DNA from: Ariolimax columbianus
Taxonomy: Eukaryota > Mollusca > Gastropoda > Stylommatophora > Arionidae
DNA length: 64,000 bases
Direction of reading: 5' to 3'
NCBI GenBank assembly: GCA_036924085.1
Contig: JAVGWX010000004.1
Coordinates: forward strand, 77,983,090 to 78,047,089
Shown here: positions 56,618 through 64,000 of the stretch, piece after piece
Layout: the number at the start of each line of letters is the position of its first letter
Numbering within the stretch: position 1 is the first letter of the stretch
Position numbers and translations under genes: made by a program
The notes under the pieces: model-generated
What the model saw: the letters and a program-made list of their open reading frames with translations, nothing else
Database searches by the model: none
Told to the model about the DNA's origin: nothing

Positions 56618-56964
56618 ATCTTCTTCTTCTGCGTTCGTGCTCAAACTCACACTCCCAAATCCCGAAAAGGGCTTTGCAAGCAGCAAGATGTAGTCTGGTA
56701 AACGGAAAGCGTTGTGTCGCAGTTTACAGCTTGACTGTGATATTTGCACAATTTGGTCCAACACATCCAACTTCAGCAGGCATTTTTGTTTGCCGGGTTA
56801 GCCTTCCCGCTTCGATAATTTCTACTTAGCCAGTCTGCTCTGTTGCAGTCTGTTATCCAGGACCATTGTGTGGAGGTGTAGAAGGGTCTTGGTAGCTCTG
56901 GTTCACTGGCCCTGACGCTAGCAGTCAGCTATTTGCAGCTCATGCGCTGCCCAGCCTCTTGATC
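56618..56964 (-). mobile_element. SINE-A inside LINE-P, minus strand
   Basis: TTC tail at the left, GCGTTCGTGCTCAAACTCAC, AGCTTGACTGTGATATTTGC, the core TGGTCCAACACATCCAACTT, GGAGGTGTAGAAGGGTCTTG, part of the 33-bp unit (deleted to CAGTCAGCTATTTGC) and the head GCGCTGCCCAGCCTCTTGAT. A seven-base ACTGAAC flanks it at 56611-56617 and 56965-56971. It interrupts LINE-P after the GLNI motif. Confidence 0.9.
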
Positions 56965-57141
56965 ACTGAACTAAACATCAACATGTACACACAAAAAACT
57001 TCATAATCTCAAGACTGTTAACAAAGAAGCTCTCATGCTGGAGGGAGACCTGTTGGGCTTCCTTAACGTTTCTTTAAGCATCAAAATTGAGAAATCGGGA
57101 GGTACAGATGCAGATGTAAGAACCAGAATTGGAAAGGCAAG
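56965..57141 (+). pseudogene. LINE-P relic, part 2
   Basis: After the SINE the LINE resumes with INMYT-KT-like residues (56978 on), then frames containing NKEALMLEGDLLGFL and finally GGTDADVRTRIGKAR at 57103-57141. The last block is the D-D-R-RIGKAR motif that follows the reverse transcriptase palm. It is frameshifted and contains stops. Confidence 0.8.
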
Positions 57142-57506
57142 GGGATCAAGATGCTGAGCAGCGCATGAGCTGCAGTGGTCAGCGACCCATAGCTGACTTC
57201 TAGCATCAGGACCAGCGAACCAGAGCTGCCAAGACCCTTCTACACCTCCACGCGGTGATCCTGGATAACAGGCTGCATCAGGGCAGACTGGCTAAGGAGA
57301 AGGGATCGAAGCGGGAATGCTAACCCGGTACTAAAAAAATGCTTGCTGAAGTCGGATGTGTTGGACCGAAAGGTGCAAATATCGCAGCCAAGCTTTAAAC
57401 TACGACACAACGCATTCCATTCTCTGGACTACATTCTGCTACTTAAGCCTTTTCAGTGTTTGGTAGTGAGAGATTGAGAACGAACGAAGAAGAAGAAGAA
57501 GAAGAA
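57142..57506 (+). mobile_element. SINE-A inside LINE-P, 11-bp TSD
   Basis: Complete: GGGATCAAGATGCTGAGCAG, GCATGAGCTGCAGTGGTCAG, one 33-bp unit, CCAAGACCCTTCTACACC, GGGATCGAAGCGGG, the core GAAGTCGGATGTGTTGGACC, GAGATTGAGAACGAACG and a short GAA tail. GGAAAGGCAAG flanks it exactly at 57131-57141 and 57507-57517. These bases are the LINE-P codons for IGKAR, so the target was the LINE itself. Confidence 0.96.
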
Positions 57507-57722
57507 GGAAAGGCAAGAATGGTATTCCTGTCACAAACCAAAATAAGGAGATCCAGAGACATCAAGATTCACACAACATTCAAACAACATTCACACAACA
57601 TTCACACCAAAGTTAGAATATTCAACGCCAGTGTCAAGTCGGTGTTGCTTGAAGCGGAAACATGGAGAACGACCAAGGCCATACAACAAAGACTTCAGTT
57701 AACAGATGCCTGCATAGAATAA
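57507..57722 (+). pseudogene. LINE-P relic, part 3
   Basis: Continues the LINE reading: GKARMVFLSQTKIRRSRDIK, a duplicated ACATTCACACA stretch, KVRIFNASVKSVLLEAETWR, TTKAIQQRLQ, and RIMGTR in the frame that enters the minisatellite. VKSVLLYG-ETWR is the hallmark block; here YG is replaced by EA. Confidence 0.88.
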
Positions 57723-58735
57723 TGGGGACAAGGTGAGGAGTGAGGACTTAGTGGCAGGACAAGGTGAGGAATGAGGACTTAGTGGCAGGACGAGGTGAGG
57801 AATGAGGACAGGGGCAGGACAAGGTGAGGAATGAGGACAGGGGCAGGACAAGGTGAGGAATGAGGACTTAGTGGCAGGACGAGGTGAGGAATGAGGACTT
57901 AGGGGCAGGACGAGGTGAGGAATGAGGACTTAGTGGCAGGACAGGGTGAGGAATGAGGACAGGGGCAGGACAAGGTGAGGAATGAGGACTTAGTGGCAGG
58001 ACAAGGTGAGGAATGAGGACAGGGGCAGGACAAGGTGAGGAATGAGGACTTAGTGGCAGGACGAGGTGAGGAATGAGGACTTAGTGGCAGGACGAGGTGA
58101 GGAATGAGGACTTAGGGGCAGGACGAGGTGAGGAATGAGGACTTAGTGGCAGGACAGGGTGAGGAATGAGGACAGGGGCAGGACAAGGTGAGGAATGAGG
58201 ACTTAGTGGCAGGACAAGGTGAGGAATGAGGACAGGGGCAGGACAAGGTGAGGAATGAGGACTTAGTGGCAGGACGAGGTGAGGAATGAGGACTTAGGGG
58301 CAGGACGAGGTGAGGAATGAGGACTTAGTGGCAGGACAGGGTGAGGAATGAGGACTTAGTGGCAGGACGAGGTGAGGAATGAGGACTTAGTGGCAGGACG
58401 AGGTGAGGAATGAGGACTTAGGGGCAGGACGAGGTGAGGAATGAGGACTTAGTGGCAGGACAGGGTGAGGAATGAGGACTTAGTGGCAGGACGAGGTGAG
58501 GAATGAGGACTTAGTGGCAGGACGAGGTGAGGAATGAGGACTTAGTGGCAGGACAGGGTGAGGAATGAGGACTTAGTGGCAGGACGAGGTGAGGAATGAG
58601 GACTTAGTGGCAGGACGAGGTGAGGAATGAGGACTTAGTGGCAGGACGAGGTGAGGAATGAGGACTTAGTGGCAGGACGAGGTGAGGAATGAGGACTTAG
58701 TGGCAGGACGAGGTGAGGAATGAGGACTTATGGGA
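57723..58735. repeat. 31-bp minisatellite formed from LINE-P codons
   Basis: About 33 units of GTGAGGAATGAGGACTTAGT plus GGCAGGACGAG, with 29-bp variants (GACAGGGGCAGG). In the LINE-P frame one unit reads WQDEVRNEDL, and the last unit passes without interruption into VRNEDLWERYQQQPV. The variant types recur in blocks, showing higher-order duplication. The plus strand is G-rich and C-poor. Confidence 0.96.
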
Positions 58736-58985
58736 AAGATATCAACAACAGCCAGTAACGAAGAAAATGTGTCAGGAAAGGAAATGCACTACGGAAGACT
58801 GTGTCCAAAATAGTCAGATAGGCCCTTGCATAGAATTCTCAAGAGAAAAGAAAGAGGTGGACCATAACTAAATGGAGAAAATAATGTGTGAAGGAAATAA
58901 GATGAAAGGATTTGACTTTGAGAGAACAAGAAAGAGCAGCTCAGTACCGTGCATGCTGGCGAAATGATGTCAACTGGCCTATGCA
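58713..58985 (+). pseudogene. LINE-P relic, part 4 (C-terminus)
   Basis: After the array: VRNEDLWERYQQQPVTKKMC, then QNSQIGPCIEFSREKKEVDH with a stop, and FERTRKSSSVPCMLAK, then QLAYAPKGAMDFD. The blocks correspond to K-RRKWRWIGHTLRK, IVRQAL-WN--GKR, and the final WR--L--G--P-KGAMD segment of the family, at low identity. It closes a LINE-P copy that begins at 56430. Confidence 0.82.
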
Positions 58986-59037
58986 CCAAAAGGAGCGATG
59001 GACTTTGATTGATTGATTTTTTGATTGATTGACTGAT

Positions 59038-59215
59038 TGGGGTCGGTGTAGCATAGTTGTTAAGGGCACAGTTCAAATGCTAAATTTGTTGTGTTCGCAT
59101 TCCTGAACCAACAAGGTTGTACAACTGTGAGAAGCGAATCTATTATAAATGCATACTGAAGTCGGATGCACTGCGTAAAATTCAATACAACACACTCAAC
59201 TTAACAAACAAACAT
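59038..59215 (+). mobile_element. SINE-F, tRNA-headed, plus strand
   Basis: GGTCGGTGTAGCATAGTTGT carries a perfect A box (TAGCATAGTTG) and GTTCGCATTCC is a B-box-like match about 45 bases later. A SINE-A-type core relic follows: CTGAAGTCGGATGCACTGCG, then AAATTCAATACAACACACTC. No tail is preserved. It supports the SINE-F structure inferred at 43865-44085. Confidence 0.55.
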
Positions 59216-59351
59216 AATTTCTAAAATGTCATAAAGTCTGAAAACTTAGGCGAACATGCACAACAACTAGGTTGTAAATATTACATAATGATATACATTA
59301 TTTATAATATACTGTACCTGATTAGCAAACGTAGACATTCACTGGTCATTT

Positions 59352-59675
59352 GGGATCAAGACGCTGAGCAGCCAGTGACCCTTAGCTGATTGCTAGCGTC
59401 AGGGCCAGCAACCCTTCTACACCTCCACGCGGTGATACTGGATAACAGGCTGCAGCAGGGCAGACTGGCTGAGTAGAAGGGATTGAAGATAGAAGGCAAC
59501 CCGGTACTCAAAAATGTCTGCTGAAGTGGGACGTGTTGGACCAAAAGGTTCAAATATCGCAGTAAAGTACGACACAACGCATTCCGTTCTCTGGACTACA
59601 TTCCGCTACATGCAAAGTCCTCTTCAGGGCTTGGAAGCGAGAGATTGAGAACGAACGAAGAAGAAGAAGAAGAAG
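59352..59675 (+). mobile_element. SINE-A copy with 11-bp TSD
   Basis: GGGATCAAGACGCTGAGCAG, a shortened head, one diverged 33-bp unit, CCTTCTACACCTCCACGCGG, GGGATTGAAGATAG, the core GAAGTGGGACGTGTTGGACC, GAGATTGAGAACGAACG and a GAA tail. ACTGGTCATTT flanks it exactly at 59341-59351 and 59676-59686. Confidence 0.95.
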
Positions 59676-59734
59676 ACTGGTCATTTAACAAGATCAAATG
59701 CTTGTAACAACAATTAACTAAATAATTCATGAGT

Positions 59735-59922
59735 TTCTATTAGACATAAATAAAAAGAAAGTTACTTGATTACGTGACAAGAAACTATCTATGCAGATAC
59801 AAATAAAAGGTCAACTACTGGAACGGGTACATATTTTCTCATATCTAGGTCATATTATAACGGAAGAAAACAGATGTGAAGGAGAAATAAGAGAGATATA
59901 GCTATGGCCAAGATGGTATGTT
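59735..59922 (+). pseudogene. LINE fragment (YLGHIITE block)
   Basis: One plus frame reads MQIQIKGQLLERVHIFSYLG, then HIITEENRCEGEIREI before a stop. F-YLG-IITEDNRC--EI--RI is the segment between the YADD palm and the RIGKAR motif in LINEs. Upstream residues (INKKK, RD) agree with the preceding GL-IN-KKTK stretch. It abuts the Rep-Y copy at 59925. Confidence 0.78.
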
Positions 59923-59924
59923 GT

Positions 59925-60165
59925 GCTTGACCGGACTAGCGACTCAGTTCCCAAACGAGATGGTAGAACGACGTGATCCCGGTAGTAGTGAGCGACACAC
60001 CAATGAAGCTAAACATAGCACAACCGCCAGGAGGACCACAGTCCACCTTCATCAGCACACTCCGGATGCGAGTAAATCTACAGCAGATCACCACTTAAAG
60101 CCCTTTTCATGGCGCACAATAGAGTTCACTTGCTCACTGTCTGCGTTAAACAAGATGGTTTTAAC
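59925..60165 (+). mobile_element. Rep-Y body, plus strand
   Basis: GAACGACGTGATCCCGGTAG, AGCTAAACATAGCACAACCG, CCAGGAGGACCACAGTCCAC, TCATCAGCACACTCCGGATG and AAAGCCCTTTTCATGGCGCA match the 3478-3640 body in order. The 37-bp left repeats are missing. It converges on the GTT tract with the opposite-strand copy at 60263. Confidence 0.78.
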
Positions 60166-60170
60166 GTTGG

Positions 60171-60262
60171 TTGTTGTTGTCGTTGTTGTTGTTGTCGCTG
60201 TTGTTGTTGTTGTCGCTGTTGCTGCTGCTGTTGTTGTTGTTGTCGCTGTTGCCGTTGTTGTT
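60171..60262. repeat. (GTT)n tract with GTC and GCT variants
   Basis: GTTGTTGTC-type triplets. In minus sense this is an AAC/CAA-type tail, the same as the Rep-Y tail at 3662-3698. Confidence 0.9.
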
Positions 60263-60560
60263 GAATGCCCTCAATGGGAGTGATTATTCGTTTGTGTTCC
60301 CTAAACCGGACGTAAAGTGGCGGGTTGTCGTAGCTTTCCTCACATCCCGAGCGTGCTGATGAAGATGGACCGGGGTCCTCTGGGTGGTTGTTCTATGCTT
60401 GGTTTTATCTTCGTGTCGATCCCTTCCCTCGTTAGCCAGGCTACCGTGAAAACATCCCGTTTCGAGGGCTTGCTACGAGGAAGCCGAAGTGAGGATACTG
60501 GCCAGTCAATTTGTCCTGACCCTTACTAGCATGTCTGTTCAGTATGTTGTGCATCCCCAG
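60263..60560 (-). mobile_element. Rep-Y copy, minus strand
   Basis: In element sense it starts GGATGCACAACATACTGAAC (one 37-bp-type unit, with GTAAGGGTCAGGAC), then GGCTAACGAGGGAAGGGATC, AAACCAAGCATAGAACAACC, GAGGACCCCGGTCCATCTTC, ATCAGCACGCTCGGGATGTG and AGGAAAGCTACGACAACC, and runs into the CAA-type tail. It has a single left unit where the 3278 copy has four. Confidence 0.82.
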
Positions 60561-60597
60561 ACGTTAGTATTAACCCCCCCCCCCCCCTCCTTTCATG

Positions 60598-60725
60598 TTG
60601 CTCGGATTAGCGTAGTGGAAGCGCACTCGTTTATCTCAGTAAACGTTCGGAATTCAAATACCAGTTACAGGTACGCTCGGGTCAACCACGCTGTAAATGG
60701 GTTTAGATTAGGGATGAAAAGGCAG
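60598..60725 (+). mobile_element. tRNA-headed SINE (SINE-E-like)
   Basis: Perfect A box TAGCGTAGTGG at 60608-60618 and a weaker B box (AATTCAAATAC) at about 60650-60660, followed by CGGGTCAACCACGCTGTAAA and TGGGT, the SINE-E body signature. A C-run at 60572-60588 precedes it. This copy supplies the tRNA-like head missing from the other SINE-E copies. Bases 60726-61495 are unassigned. Confidence 0.7.
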
Positions 60726-61499
60726 CGATGCAGAGGACTGGACAATCGCATCCCCTATCCAAGACGTGGCTTTGTATCCTGATGTCGCTAACACACCATT
60801 TCTAGACTATCGCGTAAGTCTTTTTAGGATTGTCCTTACCCATTTACAGATTTCATCTAGGCCACTCTATTCTGTATAAAATAATGTTTCCTCTTTTACT
60901 TCAGACGATTTATTCATTCATTTGTTCTTTTCTTCAAAATGGTCTTACCGAGGTGAATGCTCTCCCTTTCTCTCTAATAGTCCGGTCATCTTTTGTCACA
61001 CGAAAGAAAGGCCCTATTCTATCGCTGGTGACCTTCTGTGCCATCTATAAATAGTATTAGCTCGTATCATCTGCCTCAGTGTCAGTGTCCGAACAATCAA
61101 TGACGGACAACACATACGCCCCACACCTTCACAATAGTAGCATTTCCACTACCAGATTTCAAGGTCACTCTCTTCCTTTGTGCGTTGCTCCGCTATCGTT
61201 AAGGTTATCTTTCACCGGTGATTCTTCCAGCTTGGACATTCGGGATTATTTTGTGGACTATCAGAGCCCACGTGGATTAAATCAGGGGCGTAATAAACAC
61301 ACGTAGACTAAAACACAAAGTGTATTTCAATGACTGCCAAACAACACATTGTCTAAATCAATGAAAGTCCAAACAGAAACCGACTAAATTAATGATCGAA
61401 CATACACAGACCAAATCAGTAACATTAAAAAACAAAACAACGCATGGATTATTAAAAGATATACAGATCAAATTTCGAGCTGGCCAAAATATACACATT

Positions 61500-62190
61500 C
61501 AAGTAACAGACTGTGAGAAAGAGCATGAACTAAAACATCTACGTTTAAAACATACATTCTGGCCATTGTAGACCTGACCGTATCCAAATATGTCTAGACA
61601 TTGGCCACATAATCACTTCCCATGTTGTCAAAATAGTTATTCAGTGGGTCCCTGAACACTCAAGCACTTCAGGCAATAACAAGGCAGACAGTCTAGCAAA
61701 GGAGGGATCAAGAAAACAACAGCCATACACAGCAACAACTTTACAAACAGCCATACATCTCATAAAAACATCACGCAAAGAAACTTGGCTGAACAGATGG
61801 GCCATGACAAATACGGGGAGGGAGGTCTACAGACAAATGGCAGACCACAGTCCAAAATAACAATGTAAATCAATTCACAAGGGAGCATCAGAGCAGAATT
61901 TTCCAACTGAAAACTCAACACATCCCACTTAACAAGCACATAAACAGAATCCAACCACAACATACTCCTGAGTGCCAGCAGTGAACACACCCATATGAAA
62001 CCGTTGATCATCATCTCTTTGAGTGCTCAGCCCTCAACGATTTTATGAAAATGCTTCTTCCTCCGTGGCCAGACACATGGAACACTTTGTATGGCACTAG
62101 CCAACATCTGATAAACACGTGCAAATACCATTACATGGCATTTGGTCGAAAAGTGAGAGCCTAGCTGATGCAGGATCCGTAACAACAAGA
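61500..62190 (+). pseudogene. LINE-R RNase H end and C-terminus
   Basis: From 61624 one frame reads VVKIVIQWVPEHSSTSGNNK, ADSLAKEGSRKQQPYTATTL and RKETWLNRWAMTNTGREVYR. After a frameshift near 61856 it continues FQLKTQHIPLNKHINRIQPQ, HTPECQQ, a stop where Cys is expected, THPYETVDHHLFECSALNDF, and PPWPDTWNTLYGTSQHLINT. The first block is the RNase H end with an intact His (WVPEH) and the final Asp (KADSLA). The rest is the RTQH-PL and C-x(2)-[C]-H-x(4)-H-x(3)-C segment. It is the longest LINE-R piece here. The reverse transcriptase is absent, and it ends near GGATCCGTAACAACAAGAAC. Confidence 0.85.
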
Positions 62191-62284
62191 ACAACATACA
62201 TATACCAATCATGGTCGGGAAAATTATTCATAGGTCACATCAAAACAAGTTAGAATACACACGTACAGACCAATCACGCTTAGA

Positions 62285-64000
62285 TCGCATCACAGACTGT
62301 CCAGACACAAACAGATCACATTACAGACTGTCCAGACAAAAACAGATCACATTACGGACTGTCCAGACACAAACAGATCACATTTCGGACTGTCCAGACA
62401 CAAACAGATCACACTACGGACTGTCCAGACACAAACAGATCACATTACGGACTGTCCAGACACAAACAGATCACATCACGGACTGTCCAGACACAAACAG
62501 ATCACATTATGGACTGTCCAGACACAAACAGATCACATCACGGACTGTCCAGAAACAAACAAAGCACATAACAGACTGTCCAGACACAAACAGATCACAT
62601 TACGGACTGTCCAACGACAAACAGATCACATCACGGACTGTCCAGACACAAACAGATTACATTACGGACTGTCCAACGACAAACAGATCACATCACGGAC
62701 TGTCCAGACACAAACAGATCACATTACGGACTGTCCAACGACAAACAGATCACATTACGGACTGTCCAGACACAAACAGATCACATTCCGGACTGTCCAG
62801 ACACAAACAGATCACATTACAAACTGTCCAGACACAAACACATCACATCACGGACTGTCCAGACACAAACAGATCACATTACGGACTGTCCAGACACAAA
62901 CAGATCACATTACGGACTGTACAGGCACAAACAGATCACATTACGGACTGTCCAGACATAAACAGATCACATTACGGACTGTCCAGACACAAACAGATCA
63001 CATTACGGACTGTCCAGACACAAACAGATCACATCACGGACTGTCCAACCACAAACAGATCACATTACGGACTGTCCAGACACAAACAGAGCACATAACA
63101 GACTGTCCAGACACAAACAGATCACATCACAGACTGTCCAGACACAAACAGATCACATAACGGACTGTCCAGGCACAAACAGATCACATCACATATTGTT
63201 CCAACACAAAACAGGTCACATTACGGACTGTCCAGCGACAAACAGATCACATAACGGACTGTCCACGCACAAAAAGATCACATAACGGACTGTCCAGACA
63301 CAAACAGATCACATCACGGACTGTCCAGACACAAACAGATCACATTACGGACTGTCCAGACACAAACAGATCACATTACAAACTGTCCAGACACAAACAG
63401 ATCACATCACGGACTGTCCAGACACAAACAGATCACATTACGGACTGTCCAGACACAAACAGATCACATTACGGACTGTACAGGCACAAACAGATCACAT
63501 TACGGACTGTCCAAACACAAACAGATCACATTACGGACTGTCCAGACACAAACAGATCACATTACGGACTGTCCAGACACAAACAGATCACATCACGGAC
63601 TGTCCAGACACAAACAGATCACATTACGGACTGTCCAACCACAAACAGATCACATTACGGACTGTCCAGACTCAAACAGAGCACATAACAGACTGTCCAG
63701 ACACAAACAGATCACATCACAGACTGTCCAGACACAAACAGATCACATTACGGACTGTCCAGGCACAAACAGATCACATCACATATTGTTACAACACAAA
63801 ACAGGTCACATTACGGACTGTCCAGCGACAAACAGATCACATAACGGACTGTCCACGCACAAATAGATCACATAACGGAATGTCCAGGCACAAACAGATC
63901 ACATAACGGACTGCCCAGGCACAAACAGATCACATCGCAGACTGTCCATAGCCTAGATCACATCATGGACTGTCTAGAGCACCGATCACACCACAGACTG
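62285..64000. repeat. 31-bp array running off the window edge
   Basis: About 55 units of CACATTACGGACTGTCCAGA plus CACAAACAGAT. Marker variants recur: CATTACAAACTG at 62815 and 63374 (559 apart), and CATATTGTT at 63192 and 63782 (590 apart), showing a higher-order repeat of about 18-19 units. Units decay at 63940-64000. The 31-bp period and lack of stops give a 295-codon frame, which I do not treat as a gene. Confidence 0.95.

Noticed and set aside
62211..63098. A 295-codon frame with a 31-residue period
   Set aside because: The 31-bp unit lacks plus-strand stops in all three phases. The frame ends as soon as units diverge.

Overview
This 64 kb window looks like repeat-dense, gene-poor nuclear DNA from an animal, most likely a mollusc and probably a gastropod. 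The evidence is very long micro- and minisatellites, many small tRNA-headed SINEs, decayed non-LTR retrotransposons (LINEs) with invertebrate-type reverse transcriptase and RNase H motifs, and no operons, ribosome binding sites or prokaryote-style coding density. The mollusc assignment is inference from the style of the repeats. I recognise no intact host gene: the long open frames lie in tandem arrays whose unit lacks stops or in decayed LINEs.

Family names are mine. SINE-A is a GAA-tailed element of about 350 bp with a 33-bp internal unit present once or expanded to 6-21 copies; it inserted on both strands and several copies have clean 10-12 bp target-site duplications (TSDs). SINE-B is a diverged relative. 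SINE-C (TTTAC tail), SINE-D (CTAAA tail), SINE-E (ACCTTT tail) and SINE-F are tRNA-headed or tRNA-SINE-like; SINE-F shares a central core with SINE-A. Rep-X and Rep-Y (CAA tail) are dispersed repeats of unknown type. LINE-P carries the motif VRNEDLWER; LINE-Q is a C-terminal fragment pair; LINE-R, LINE-S and LINE-T carry RNase H domains.

Layout. 0-9.7 kb: SINE-B, a 67-bp array, SINE-A, Rep-Y, a LINE end with a 20-bp array, and two more SINE-A copies, one with an 18-unit VNTR. 9.7-14.6 kb: 44-bp, 33-bp (about 100 copies) and 24-bp arrays. 15.4-19.3 kb: two LINE-Q ends, SINE-A, a 63-bp array and 1.3 kb of TATC. 19.7-30.3 kb: 15- and 18-bp arrays, LINE fragments, two long SINE-A VNTRs, 2 kb of GATA/GGAT, and a LINE-T RNase H domain split by a 47/66-bp array. 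31-38.4 kb: LINE and SINE fragments and arrays, ending in a 1.27 kb array fused to LINE-P. 38.4-48 kb: SINEs, LINE-R, an inverted SINE-C/LINE-R pair, Rep-X. 48-56 kb: arrays, SINE-A copies with TSDs, a GAA-tailed LINE-S 3' end. 56.4-59 kb: a LINE-P with two SINE-A insertions and a 1 kb minisatellite. 59.3-64 kb: SINE-A, an inverted Rep-Y pair, LINE-R and a 31-bp array running off the edge.

The main theme is that several minisatellites can be read as tandem amplifications of identifiable pieces of retrotransposons: one LINE-P coding motif at two loci, a LINE-T RNase H segment, another LINE C-terminus, and the SINE-A VNTR. The window therefore shows transposon insertion followed by local tandem expansion. 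I see no intact autonomous element.
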